A DNA stretch of 64,000 nt, from contig NZ_JAPDPC010000004.1 in NCBI RefSeq assembly GCF_026283945.1, positions 62,001 to 126,000 of the forward strand, in the 5' to 3' direction. Position numbers and translations under genes: made by a program. Under the pieces are notes generated by a model, which was given only the letters and a program-made list of their open reading frames with translations, ran no database searches and was not told where the DNA came from. Of this stretch, positions 19,673 to 28,670 are shown in pieces. Within the stretch, counting starts at the first letter, position 1, and each line of letters opens with the position of its first letter. Source of the DNA: Dyella humicola. GTDB taxonomy: Bacteria > Pseudomonadota > Gammaproteobacteria > Xanthomonadales > Rhodanobacteraceae.

Positions 19673-20800
19673 ATGCCCACTCGGCCGCTATTCGCGTTGA
19701 TGTCGACGCGAAATCGGTCCGGTCATCATCAGGAACCCGGTCGCTTGGATACGCCTAATTCTTCTACGGATGCGCAGGTAAGCAGGTTGCCGCAGCCCTA
19801 CCTGCTCTTTCTTGGCGACACGAGCGAGCCCGGTTATGCCAAGACCGCGTTCGGGCTGCGCGATTGGGCAGGTGATCGCTGCGTTGGCGAATGGTCGTGC
19901 GGCGCGACGGTCAGCACGGGACTGCCGACGCTCACGCCGGCCGAGGCATGGGCGCGCGGTGCACGCGGGCTGGTCATCGGCGTGGCGAATGCCGGTGGCT
20001 TCATTCCCGACCGCTGGATGCCGGCGCTGATCGAGGCGCTCGAGGCCGGGCTCGACCTGGTCGGCGGCATGCACATGCGGCTGGCCGACATCCCGCTGCT
20101 CGCGGCGAGCGCGACGCGCCTCGGCCGCCGCCTGATCGACATCCGCACGCCGCCACGCGACATCCCCGTGGCATCCGGGCGCAAGCGCTCCGGCAAGCGG
20201 CTGCTCACGGTCGGCACCGACTGCGCCCTCGGCAAGAAATACACCGCGCTGGCGCTGGCGCGGGCCATGGTGGCGCGAGGTGTCGACGCGGATTTTCGCG
20301 CCAGCGGCCAGACGGGCATCCTGATCGCCGGTGGCGGCATCCCGATGGACGCGGTGGTTGCCGACTTCGAGGCCGGGGCCGCCGAGTTGCTCAGCCCCGC
20401 GGCGTCGCCGCAGCATTGGGACGTGATCGAAGGGCAGGGCTCGCTGTTCCATCCGGCCTATGCAGGCGTGTCGCTCGGCTTGCTGCATGGCAGCCAGCCC
20501 GATGTCTTCGTTGTATGCCACGAACCTGGGCGTAGGCACATGCTCGGTTATCCCGAGTTTCCACTGCCGCAGCTCGAGGAAGTGATCGACATCACGATCC
20601 GGCTTGGCCGGCGTACTAATCCCTTGATCCGCTGCGCCGGGGTAAGCCTCAATACCGGCATGCTGGATGCCGATGCGGCGCAGGCGCTTTTGTTGGCCGA
20701 GAGCCAGCGGCTCGGCCTGCCAGTGGCTGACCCCATGCGCGGCGGCGCGGCGTTCGAACAGCTGGTCGACGCGGCGCTGCGGCCATGCTCTGATGCCTGA
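19673..20800 (+). CDS. dgcN: DgcN-type D-glutamate N-acetyltransferase (DUF1611 family)
   Basis: 375-residue cytoplasmic protein of the former DUF1611 family. It has a P-loop, G181-T-D-C-A-L-G-K-K-Y-T191, and an N-terminal domain beginning PYLLFLGDTSEPGYAKTA. In the recently described D-glutamate route, DgcN acetylates D-Glu, DgcA racemises the product, and deacetylation gives L-Glu; the gene here sits in the same locus as a dgcA homologue. The first 40 residues have no family counterpart that I recall, so the true start may be the ATG at 19700 or the TTG at 19745. The nominal ATG lies two bases after the previous stop. Confidence 0.78.
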   Translation: MPTRPLFALMSTRNRSGHHQEPGRLDTPNSSTDAQVSRLPQPYLLFLGDTSEPGYAKTAFGLRDWAGDRCVGEWSCGATVSTGLPTLTPAEAWARGARGLVIGVANAGGFIPDRWMPALIEALEAGLDLVGGMHMRLADIPLLAASATRLGRRLIDIRTPPRDIPVASGRKRSGKRLLTVGTDCALGKKYTALALARAMVARGVDADFRASGQTGILIAGGGIPMDAVVADFEAGAAELLSPAASPQHWDVIEGQGSLFHPAYAGVSLGLLHGSQPDVFVVCHEPGRRHMLGYPEFPLPQLEEVIDITIRLGRRTNPLIRCAGVSLNTGMLDADAAQALLLAESQRLGLPVADPMRGGAAFEQLVDAALRPCSDA

Positions 20801-20844
20801 GCATCATCAGCATCGAAAACCTATCTTCTTGCGAGACACCTGCG

Positions 20845-22185
20845 ATGAAACTGACCCCGCGATCCCTCTCTGTCCAGACGGTCATGGCCGTTGCGCTCGT
20901 GCTGTGCGGGTCGTCTCGCGCCGCCACACCGAGCGATGCCGCGCTGGCCGCACGAGTGGATCGGGTACTGGCCGCCACGCCGTTGATCGACGGGCACAAT
21001 GACCTGCCGTGGGCGATCCGGACCGGCTTCGGCAACGTTGCCGGCGTGGACCTGAGCACCAACACGGCGAACCTGCCGATGAAAGCCGAGGCCGGTGAAA
21101 CGCCAACCCCGCTGATGACGGACATTCCGCGCCTGCGTACGGGCCACGTCGGCGGCCAGTTCTGGTCCGTGTGGATTCCGCCCACGGTCACGGGACCGGC
21201 GGCGGTGAAGATGACGCTCGAGCAGATCGACATCGTCCGTACGATGGTCGCGCGTTATCCGAAAGATTTGCAGATGGCCTATTCGGCAGACGATATCGTC
21301 AGCGCCCACAAGGCCGACCGCATTGCCTCACTGATCGGCATCGAGGGCGGCCACCAGATCGACAATTCGCTGCCGGTACTGCGCAGCATGTATGTGCTCG
21401 GTGCGCGCTACATGACGCTCACTCATACCTTGAACAACGACTGGGCCGACTCGGCCACGGATGCTCCGAAGCACCATGGCCTGACGCCGTTTGGCCGCGC
21501 CGTGGTGCATGAGATGAACCGCCTCGGCATGCTGGTCGACCTGAGCCACGTGTCGCCGGACACCATGCGCGATGCCTTGAATACCTCGGTAGCGCCGGTG
21601 ATCTTCTCGCACTCCGGCGCCCGCGCCTTGAATGACCATCCGCGCGACGTGCCGGACGACGTGCTGACGATGGTGGCGCGCAATCGCGGCATCGTCATGG
21701 CGACTTTCGCGGGCACTTATGTCTCGGCCGAGCGCAGCCGGTGGGAAGCCGATCGCGCGGCCGAGCAGACGCGTTTCAATGCACCTCCCTATGCCGGTCT
21801 CTACATCGGTCAGCCCGAGCGGGCCCAGGCGGCCATGGCCGAATGGGATCGTCAACACCCGAGGCCCGTGGTCACGCTGGCGATGGTGGCCGATCACATC
21901 GAACACATACGCAAGGTGGCAGGGATCGACGCTGTCGGCATCGGTTCGGATTTCGACGGCATTCCCAACACGCCGCAAGGTCTGGAAGGTGTCGACCACT
22001 ATCCGGCCCTGCTCCAGGAGCTGGCACGACGCGGCTGGACCGACGAGGAGCTCGGCAAGGTGGCCGGCGGCAACATGCTGCGCGTCATGCGCGAAGCCGC
22101 TGTCGTGGCCAAGCGCTTGCAGGCAACGGAAGCACCTTCCAGCGCCACGATCGCGCAAGCGGATGGGGCGGTCGTCAGTAAGTAG
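20845..22185 (+). CDS. Membrane dipeptidase (peptidase family M19)
   Basis: 446-residue exported zinc dipeptidase; signal peptide about residues 1-27 (ending SRA before ATPSD). All ligands of the binuclear zinc centre align with renal dipeptidase: His51 and Asp53 (DGHND), bridging Glu167 (GIEGGH), His235 (DLSH), His256 (FSHSG) and Asp369 (IGSDFDG). Such enzymes cleave dipeptides and tolerate a D-residue at the C-terminal position, which suits murein-type dipeptides. It is the last gene of the locus, 44 bases after dgcN. It would act in the periplasm on products of the two serine hydrolases. Confidence 0.92.
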   Translation: MKLTPRSLSVQTVMAVALVLCGSSRAATPSDAALAARVDRVLAATPLIDGHNDLPWAIRTGFGNVAGVDLSTNTANLPMKAEAGETPTPLMTDIPRLRTGHVGGQFWSVWIPPTVTGPAAVKMTLEQIDIVRTMVARYPKDLQMAYSADDIVSAHKADRIASLIGIEGGHQIDNSLPVLRSMYVLGARYMTLTHTLNNDWADSATDAPKHHGLTPFGRAVVHEMNRLGMLVDLSHVSPDTMRDALNTSVAPVIFSHSGARALNDHPRDVPDDVLTMVARNRGIVMATFAGTYVSAERSRWEADRAAEQTRFNAPPYAGLYIGQPERAQAAMAEWDRQHPRPVVTLAMVADHIEHIRKVAGIDAVGIGSDFDGIPNTPQGLEGVDHYPALLQELARRGWTDEELGKVAGGNMLRVMREAAVVAKRLQATEAPSSATIAQADGAVVSK

Positions 22186-22244
22186 CGTTTCGGGCATGAC
22201 CCCGAAGCCGGCACGTTCGTGAGGTTCACAAGGGACGGAAATAC

Positions 22245-22304
22245 GGTTCCAGGCTCACCTCCAGACATAGTCAGTCTGATCAAGAGATAAGTGAACCTGG
22301 AACC
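22245..22304. repeat. Long inverted repeat downstream of the M19 dipeptidase
   Basis: Arms 22245-22258 and 22291-22304 (GGTTCCAGGCTCAC against GTGAACCTGGAACC) pair over 14 bases with one G.T wobble. A smaller inner hairpin (CAGAC...GTCTG) is nested in the loop. It lies between convergent genes and may end transcription, but no T run is present. Confidence 0.55.
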
Positions 22305-22320
22305 CTTCGAGCCCCGATTG

Positions 22321-22671
22321 TTATTCGAAGCCAAGTTCGTCCATCGACGCCTTGCAGGCGAGTTCTGCCTGTTCGCTGAGGAAATAGAGCGCCGCGAACA
22401 TGCCCTCGGTGACTTCGCTATCCAGGGGCCAGTTGCCGGGTTCCATCTCTCGGCATTTCGACTGGATCACGCGGAAGGTGTCGCTATTGACCAGGATGCG
22501 CGTCACCGCCTGGATGCCCATGCACAAGCCGGCGATACGCGCGGAGCGGAACTTGTCGCCATCCTTGGCGCGCGAAAACGTCCAGAACGGACGGCAGAGT
22601 GGATTGGTGGGGCGGGTGACGCCGTTGGGCGCGGAAGGGCTTGGTGCTGACGTATGATCGACCGTAGCCAT
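22321..22671 (-). CDS. Hypothetical protein, conserved-looking
   Basis: 116-residue cytoplasmic protein with no family I recognise. The N-terminal 30 residues are Ser/Thr/Pro-rich; the rest looks helical (GIQAVTRILVNSDTFRVIQSKCREME, then VTEGMFAALYFLSEQAELACKASMDE) with four scattered cysteines. GGAG lies nine bases before the ATG at 22671, which is chosen over an ATG four codons upstream. It is convergent with the M19 dipeptidase. Composition and ribosome-binding site support a real gene; the function is unknown. Confidence 0.6.
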   Translation of the reverse strand: MATVDHTSAPSPSAPNGVTRPTNPLCRPFWTFSRAKDGDKFRSARIAGLCMGIQAVTRILVNSDTFRVIQSKCREMEPGNWPLDSEVTEGMFAALYFLSEQAELACKASMDELGFE

Positions 22672-22683
22672 GATCAACTCCAT

Positions 22684-23416
22684 ATAAGTTGGTTGTGGTC
22701 AGCGGGTCGTCTGGGTTCCAGCCCTTTCGGCCCGCGCTATTTCACTTGCGATGAAGCAAAGCGTCGGCGGACAGATTCGATACGTCGCTGCCGCCGACCC
22801 ACGGACCATCGCACGCGGCGACCGTCGTGTCCGTCCGGAGAAGTCCCGCGCATGGCTTGAGAAGCGCTGCGTTTTGCGTGGTGCAGCAGCGGGCTTTCGT
22901 GTGGGGCTTAGCTGTTATTGGCGTCGACTATGTACCTAAGCTGGTGACGCTGAGCCGGTCGACGCCTCTACTACCGCCGTTCCTCGGCAAGCCCCCGCCA
23001 GGTCCAGGTGACGACCCTATCGCTGCGTTGGCGCTCGTCCTTGGCAAGGGCAAACAGGCAGGCACCATGAACGGTGAGGCAAATCCAAGAGGCATTGCAG
23101 CTGAAGTGCTCACGTAGGTTGGAGAGCGGATGAGCACATGGAGCTTGTCTGCCGATAGCGACTGCCCGTCCACACAGACCATCTCATTGGCCAACGAACG
23201 GACCCGTGCGGAAGTTGTTTCTGGAACCTTTTCGCAGGCAACTGTCCGCCTTCAAATGGTCCCTCACGCCAGTTTTCGTGTTCGGTGAGATTTGGCTAAT
23301 CGACCGAAATTATGGTGCGTGACGGTTGGCGGACCGTTCTCTATTTTCCGGCGACCCACGCGTGTCACATGCACGTCACTGACATGGTGTGGGTAGGGGG
23401 GAAGTGTCAGACGAGT
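22684..23416. other. Long non-coding gap before the S53 protease
   Basis: About 730 bases without a convincing gene. Overlapping ORFs on both strands (around 22827-23194) have no ribosome-binding site and a composition of frame shadows. The stretch contains a solitary RAYT-type repeat end at 23249-23279 and ends at the terminator-like hairpin that precedes the S53 protease gene. It may carry decayed mobile-element sequence and the protease promoter. Confidence 0.5.
23249..23279 (+). repeat. Solitary right end of the RAYT-type repeat
   Basis: Matches the right terminus seen at 29989-30015 and 35674-35701 (TTCAAATGGTCCCTGACACC then a T-rich tail) with two differences: CTCACGCC instead of CTGACACC. 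No left end is recognisable nearby. Confidence 0.6.
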
Positions 23417-23460
23417 CAGGCTGGATCGCTGCAGGCGATCCGGCCTGGATTTTTCTTTGT
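23417..23460 (+). terminator. Intrinsic terminator-like hairpin in the S53 protease leader
   Basis: A 13-bp stem with a single G.T pair (arms 23417-23429 and 23435-23447, loop TGCAG) is followed directly by ATTTTTCTTT. It ends only about 25-35 bases before the S53 start codon, leaving no room for a promoter in between. The protease message must therefore read through it: either an attenuator, or the end of an upstream transcript with partial read-through. Confidence 0.75.
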
Positions 23461-23483
23461 TCAAAAAAATCTTTGGGGGGGGT

Positions 23484-26400
23484 ATGACTACCCACTGTGG
23501 AAATAAATTGCTGGCCTATGCGGCACTCCTGTTGTTCGGAGGTGGGCTGCCGCTGGGGGCTCAGGCGGCCGCGCCGCAAGTAAACGCGTCAACGGGTGTG
23601 CAACCCGAAGCGTCACGCATCACCAATGCTATCGACAACAAACGCCTGACGACCATTGCAGGCACGCGCTCGCTGAAAGCCCAGGTGGCCACCGACCAGG
23701 GAGCGATGCCTGGCACCAAGTCGATTCGGAACATGACCTTGGTGCTCAAGCGGAGCCCGGAACGCCAGGCCAAGTACAACGCGTACATCAACGAGCTAAG
23801 CAATCCCAGTTCGCCGAAATATCACAAGTGGCTCACCGCCAAGCAAATCGGCACGATGTTCGGCCCGACGGACGCGGACATCAAGCAGGTGACGAACTGG
23901 CTCAGTTCGCAGGGCCTCAAGGTCGATGGCGTGTTGCCGACCGGTATGATGGTGCGCTTTTCCGGCACTGCGTCTACTGTCAACAGCGCCTTCCACACCC
24001 AAATGCACAGCTTCAGCTTGAAGGGTGAAACGCATTTTGCAAACGCCACGGATCAGCAGATCCCCGAAGCCTTATCACCGGTGGTGGCTGGCGTCAGTTC
24101 GCTGGATAACTTCTTCCCCCGGCCGCTTTACCACAATGTCGGCGTTGTGACGAAGGACAAGAAGACCGGCAAGTGGTCGCAGCTGGCGAATAGCCCCGAT
24201 TACACCGTCCCACCCGGCACCGTCATCACGAAAACCGTCTATGACGTAGCACCGGCCGACTTCAATAAGATTTACAACGTTGAATCGCTGTGGGGGCGTG
24301 CCACGCCCATCCGCGGCGCCGGCCAGACCGTAGCGGTACTTGAGCGAACGGACGTCTTGCCGTCTGACGTCGTGACCTTCCGCAGCGCCTTCCTCCCTGC
24401 TGATGCCCAGGGTGTAGTCAGCTACGTGAACCCACAATCGCCGTACACGAACGTGGGTTTACCCACAGACACGACCTGCAACGATCCAGGCCTGAATGGC
24501 GACGAAGGCGAGGCAGCGCTCGACGTGGAGTGGATCGGTGCAGCAGCGCCTGATGCCAATATCGTGTTTGCGTCCTGTGACGACAGCAATAGTCCGTCGT
24601 TCGGTCCATTTACGGCGGCACTGAATCTTCTCAATAACCCGGGCGTTCCGCCGCCGACGGTGTTCAGTCTCAGCTACGGTGAATGCGAAGTGCTTAGCAT
24701 CACCAACATCGTGAGCTACGTTGGTGAAGTGTGGCAGCAAGCGGCTGCCCAAGGCGTGACGGTATACGTTTCTTCGGGCGATGCGGGTTCGGCAGGTTGT
24801 GACCAGAACCAGAGCGCGGCGGTCTTCGGCATCAACGTCAACATGATGTCGGCCACGCCCTTTAACGTCTCGGTGGGTGGCACGGACTTCGACGATTTCA
24901 ATAAATACAGCCAGTATTGGACGTCGACCAACATGGCCAATGGCCTGTCGGCACTGGGCTACATTCCGGAGCAGACCTGGAACGACTCCTGTGCCAGCAG
25001 CAAGCTGGACGCCGTACTCAAGCTCAGTGATCGTGTCACCGCATGCAACAGCAGCGCCGGCCAGCGCTTCATGAACACCGCTGGCGGTAGTGGTGGCCCC
25101 AGCGTGTTGTGGTCGAAGCCTGTATGGCAGACCGGCATCTACGGTTCCGCCAACAATGCCATGCGCATGCAGCCGGATATCGCGTTGTTTGCCGCCAATG
25201 GTCTGTACGGCCACGCGCTGGTCTTCTGCATGTCCGACCCGAATGTGGGCGGCACGGCTTGCGATTACAGTAACCCTGACAATGTGGCCTTCAACAGCGC
25301 AGGCGGTACGTCGTTTGCCGCGCCTGCCATGGCTGGCATCCAGGCCCTGATCAATCAGGCGGCCGGACAGGCCCACGGCATCATTACGCCGACGCTCTAC
25401 GACATTGCTTCGAAGGAATATGGCACCACTACGGCGCCAAACTACGCCAAGATGAGTGCGTGCAACTCGTCCAATGGTACGTCGGTGGACAGTTCATGCG
25501 TCTTCTATGACGTGACCCAGGGCGATATCGATGAGCCGTGCTATGCGGGCTCTTCCTCCTGCTACAGCGGTAGTGGCAAGAACAGCTTTGGTGTGCTGAG
25601 CCACGGCGGCGATGTCAGTTTGGCACCGGCATGGCAAACCAATGCCGGGTATGACTATGCGACGGGCCTGGGTTCGATCAACGCAGCCAACCTCGTTGAT
25701 GCTGTGGTTGCCTACGACACGCCGCGCAAGCGTGGATATGCATCGCCCGAGGACTTCCTGAGCCCAACTATCCCCGGTGTGGACGGCTACAGCGATATCG
25801 CGCTGGTTGACCCGGTGGCGGGTGTCTTTACCGACGTCGCCATGCAGGGTAGCTTCGCGGTGCAGGTGAAGACGCAGACGGTGGGCAAGGGCTACACCAT
25901 TGGCGTGATCGGCGCGTTCTACCCGCACTTTGACGATCCTGCGGGCGCGCTCGCGTCGGCAGGACTGCCTGGCTATAACTACGCCAGCATTGCGTGGACC
26001 GGTCCGGATAATCAGCTGTATGTCTGGATTTCAAATGGTGTTGGCGGCAAGGGCAACTATCTGTCTCACGCCATTGGCAGTCCCTATGCATCCGGCTGGA
26101 CGTTGGTTGGCGCAGGCGACTTCGATGGCGTCGGTCAGGACGAACTGCTGTGGCGCAATGACAGCACGGGCCAGCTCGAGTGGTGGCACCTGAATCTGGG
26201 GCTGTACTTTGTCCGCGGTGGTCGGCAATACCACTGGAGCGTGGATGCGCCTACGCCAATGACGGCGGCATCGGGATATACCCCGACTGTTGCGGACGTC
26301 GATGGTGATGGCTATGCCGACATCATCTGGACCAATCCGCACGACAACAGTGTCTATGTGTGGATCAACAACCACGCCGGTGATTTCGTTCGTCATCGCG

Positions 26401-26786
26401 TTACGGACCATCAGCCGGGATTCGTGCTTTACGGCGCGGGTGACCTCAATGGCGATGGCAAGACGGATCTGATCTGGACCAACCCGAGCACGAACCAGAT
26501 GAGCTGGTGGATCATGAACGGGTTCAACATCGTCGATCAGGAAGTTCGCAACGTCCAGCCTGGTTACACGATGTCCAGCATCGCTGACTATGACGGTGAT
26601 GGCCTGGCCGACATTTTGTGGGTAGGCACCGCGGGTGACGTTTACCAGTGGCGCAGCACGGGTAATGGCTTCCAGTCGTTCCAGGTGACCGACCCGACGG
26701 GTGCGCCGTTCATGATTCCGGCCGGCGCCAAAGTCCAGGCCAACCGTCTGCAGGGTGCTGCTACCGCGGGTTACACCATGCCGTAA
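23484..26786 (+). CDS. Secreted S53 (sedolisin/kumamolisin) serine-carboxyl protease with FG-GAP repeats
   Basis: 1100-residue exported acid-type protease. Order: signal peptide (about 1-29); pro-kumamolisin activation domain (about 60-220, with SSPKYHKWLTAKQ); S53 catalytic domain with Glu343 and Asp347 in EAALD, oxyanion Asp433 in SSGDAGS, and nucleophile Ser610 in GGTSFAAPAMAG; then, after about residue 760, VCBS/FG-GAP-like repeats (DVDGDGYADIIWTNP, DLNGDGKTDLIWTNP, DYDGDGLADILWVG) that probably bind calcium and form a propeller. The ATG at 23484 follows a run of eight G; a TTG start at 23457 is unlikely, since it falls at the T run of the hairpin. It probably degrades external protein for nutrition. 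Confidence 0.92.
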   Translation: MTTHCGNKLLAYAALLLFGGGLPLGAQAAAPQVNASTGVQPEASRITNAIDNKRLTTIAGTRSLKAQVATDQGAMPGTKSIRNMTLVLKRSPERQAKYNAYINELSNPSSPKYHKWLTAKQIGTMFGPTDADIKQVTNWLSSQGLKVDGVLPTGMMVRFSGTASTVNSAFHTQMHSFSLKGETHFANATDQQIPEALSPVVAGVSSLDNFFPRPLYHNVGVVTKDKKTGKWSQLANSPDYTVPPGTVITKTVYDVAPADFNKIYNVESLWGRATPIRGAGQTVAVLERTDVLPSDVVTFRSAFLPADAQGVVSYVNPQSPYTNVGLPTDTTCNDPGLNGDEGEAALDVEWIGAAAPDANIVFASCDDSNSPSFGPFTAALNLLNNPGVPPPTVFSLSYGECEVLSITNIVSYVGEVWQQAAAQGVTVYVSSGDAGSAGCDQNQSAAVFGINVNMMSATPFNVSVGGTDFDDFNKYSQYWTSTNMANGLSALGYIPEQTWNDSCASSKLDAVLKLSDRVTACNSSAGQRFMNTAGGSGGPSVLWSKPVWQTGIYGSANNAMRMQPDIALFAANGLYGHALVFCMSDPNVGGTACDYSNPDNVAFNSAGGTSFAAPAMAGIQALINQAAGQAHGIITPTLYDIASKEYGTTTAPNYAKMSACNSSNGTSVDSSCVFYDVTQGDIDEPCYAGSSSCYSGSGKNSFGVLSHGGDVSLAPAWQTNAGYDYATGLGSINAANLVDAVVAYDTPRKRGYASPEDFLSPTIPGVDGYSDIALVDPVAGVFTDVAMQGSFAVQVKTQTVGKGYTIGVIGAFYPHFDDPAGALASAGLPGYNYASIAWTGPDNQLYVWISNGVGGKGNYLSHAIGSPYASGWTLVGAGDFDGVGQDELLWRNDSTGQLEWWHLNLGLYFVRGGRQYHWSVDAPTPMTAASGYTPTVADVDGDGYADIIWTNPHDNSVYVWINNHAGDFVRHRVTDHQPGFVLYGAGDLNGDGKTDLIWTNPSTNQMSWWIMNGFNIVDQEVRNVQPGYTMSSIADYDGDGLADILWVGTAGDVYQWRSTGNGFQSFQVTDPTGAPFMIPAGAKVQANRLQGAATAGYTMP

Positions 26787-26831
26787 CTAGTCGCTCATGG
26801 GATCTGTGAGCGAGTCACGTTGTTTGTGAAG

Positions 26832-26860
26832 AAAGGCCGGGCAGGGATGCCCGGCCTTTT
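26832..26860 (+). terminator. Terminator of the S53 protease gene
   Basis: Perfect 12-bp stem AAAGGCCGGGCA with loop GGGA, followed by TTTTGTCTT, 45 bases past the stop. Confidence 0.9.
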
Positions 26861-26984
26861 GTCTTGCTGGATTTCCGATTTCCGGAGGGTTCAAATGGCG
26901 ACGTGTCGGAGCCCGGGTTTCCGTTGGGCAAAAGAAAAAGGACTGCATCGTTGCAGATTTTTTTTTTGTAACGATGGTAGGCGT

Positions 26985-27181
26985 CAATGTACCGATCCCT
27001 GGTTGACGCGACGTTACCCAGTGATCTTATCGAGGAGGTCCGCAGCTACCTGCAACAGCAGAAGGTGCTTGGAACGGATAGGTTCCGCGAGTGGGTAGAA
27101 GACAGGACTGGCCGTTTCGCTGTGGTGCGATCGGTCGGATGGCCAGTAGGACTTTCAAATTGTCCCTGACACCAATTTTCC
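26985..27181 (+). mobile_element. RAYT-type repeat, copy with transposase 3' remnant
   Basis: The interval reads as the C-terminal tail of a REP-associated tyrosine transposase: LPSDLIEEVRSYLQQQKVL, then GTDRFREWVEDRTGRF, then VVRSVGWPVG and a stop. It ends in the shared right terminus (TTCAAATTGTCCCTGACACC, 27154-27173). Catalytic parts (HUH and Tyr) are absent, so it is a non-autonomous relic. No clear left terminal repeat is visible; a run of ten T lies at about 26959-26968, upstream. The rest of 26861-26984 shows no gene. Confidence 0.65.
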
Positions 27182-27200
27182 CGTTGAGATTATGCGCATG

Positions 27201-27234
27201 AAAAACGAGCCGCCCCTCACGGCGGAGGGGCGGC
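27201..27234 (-). terminator. Terminator of the SDR gene
   Basis: On the minus strand a perfect 10-bp stem (GCCGCCCCTC with its complement, six-base loop) is followed by TCGTTTTT, 16 bases past the SDR stop. Confidence 0.85.
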
Positions 27235-27249
27235 GTGGCCGTAATAGAC

Positions 27250-28074
27250 TCAACCCTCCAACGTTAGCCACTTCCAGTCATTGTCAGATCGCATGCGGGC
27301 CTCGTCGAATGAGTTGGCATAGTCAAAGTTTCCTCCGCCGAGCAACAGTCGAACCGGGGGCTCATCCAGCTCCGAGATCTTCATCACCACAGCAGCTACC
27401 CGCTCGGGATCGGCATAATATTCAAGATAGTCAGGTGACTTCATCATCTTGCCAGTCGCCCCGGCTGTTGCGTCGTAGGCGGGTTGGCTGGGAAAGATTG
27501 TTAGCGAAGAGTCTTCGGCGAATTCAGTCTTCATGCCGCCAGGCTCCATGGCGGTTACCTTGATACCGAGCGGTTTAACTTCCTGCGCGAGCGACTCCAC
27601 GAAGCCGGACAATGCCCACTTGGAGGCGTAGTAAGCCGCTGCGCCAGGAGTGGCGATGCGTGCTCCAATGGAAGAGATCTGGATGATCTGTCCGGCGCCC
27701 TGCTCACGAAAGAGTGGTAGTGCCGCCTTGATGGTGTGCACGCTACCTATGAAGTTTGTGTTGAGCTGCGACTGAATCGCCTCCATGGGCATGTCTTCGA
27801 CAGCCCCGACGTTGGCGAATCCGGCATTGTTGATCAGGACGTCAAGTCGTCCGAACCTTTCGACTCCAGCTTTTACTGCACGCTGCGCCGCTTCGAAGTC
27901 AGTGACGTCGAGAGCCACCGAAAAAATGCGATTACCGTATCGGGCGACAAGATCGTCTAGCTTGTTCGGTTTACGCGCGGTCGCGATGATTTGATGGCCG
28001 GCATCAAGGATGGCGATGGCAATACTACGACCGAGCCCGCGGGCGCTCCCGGTCAAAAGGAATGTCTTGCTCAT
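27250..28074 (-). CDS. Short-chain dehydrogenase/reductase (SDR)
   Basis: 274-residue NAD(P)-dependent oxidoreductase of the classical SDR type. The nucleotide-binding T8-G-S-A-R-G-L-G15 motif, NNAG at residues 82-85, catalytic Ser134/135 (ISSIG) and Y148-x-x-x-K152 are all present. ATARK after the second strand suggests NADP preference. It most resembles the ketoreductase-like SDRs often annotated as oxidoreductases with the SxxS-AAxAYY pattern; the substrate is unknown. The ATG at 28074 is chosen because the upstream in-frame extension has no ribosome-binding site. Monocistronic with its own terminator. Confidence 0.88.
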   Translation of the reverse strand: MSKTFLLTGSARGLGRSIAIAILDAGHQIIATARKPNKLDDLVARYGNRIFSVALDVTDFEAAQRAVKAGVERFGRLDVLINNAGFANVGAVEDMPMEAIQSQLNTNFIGSVHTIKAALPLFREQGAGQIIQISSIGARIATPGAAAYYASKWALSGFVESLAQEVKPLGIKVTAMEPGGMKTEFAEDSSLTIFPSQPAYDATAGATGKMMKSPDYLEYYADPERVAAVVMKISELDEPPVRLLLGGGNFDYANSFDEARMRSDNDWKWLTLEG

Positions 28075-28670
28075 AAAAGTCTCTGCATGAATTGACCGGA
28101 CTATCTCTCGCAGCGGCCGCGGCCCGGTTTCGCGACGCGAGCGTGTTTTCCACGACAGGATGTGGCTCGGGAAGCCCTGCGACGGCCGAGCGAAGATGCA
28201 CGCGAGCAAGCGACCTCTTCTATTGGCCCTTGTGGCAACGCATCTGCGGTCTACCCAAGATACTTTTCGCTAACGTTGTTCTTCCTTCCCGACGTGTCGC
28301 TCACCAGTCAAAGATGATCTTGCAAAGGGTGCTTCGACTCATCTCGTCGATAGGATTCGACATGACGCACTCACGGCAAGCGGTACGGCAATACGAAAAC
28401 ACACGAGTGTGTCCCGTTTGTGTTGGCATCGCTCATGAGTTGTAAGGTCGTGTAGTAGACCTTTGAGCCGATACATTCGGGTACAAAGTTCGGTGTCGAG
28501 CGATCGGATACACGCGGCTCACGTGATTCGACGCAATCAGAGCTCGCGACAGACGCGCTGGACTCCGCTCAGCGAGGCCGCTGGAATCGGTGGGGTGGTT
28601 TGGCCATAATCCTGGCCGCACTTCTGTAGGCCATATCGCGTACCCGCCCCTGACGTTGGAGGTTCGCATC
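28075..28670. other. Divergent intergenic region, no gene seen
   Basis: About 600 bases between the divergent SDR and DUF4386 genes. ORFs of up to 117 codons are present but have neither plausible ribosome-binding sites nor protein-like composition. It should contain promoters for both flanking genes. I see no strong palindrome, RNA gene or repeat here. Confidence 0.45.

Noticed and set aside
22827..23194. Overlapping ORFs on both strands before the S53 protease
   Set aside because: No ribosome-binding sites, Pro/Gly-rich shadow-like composition and no domain.
28092..28445. 117-codon ORF in the divergent SDR/DUF4386 gap
   Set aside because: No ribosome-binding site and no protein-like pattern; overlaps the likely SDR promoter.
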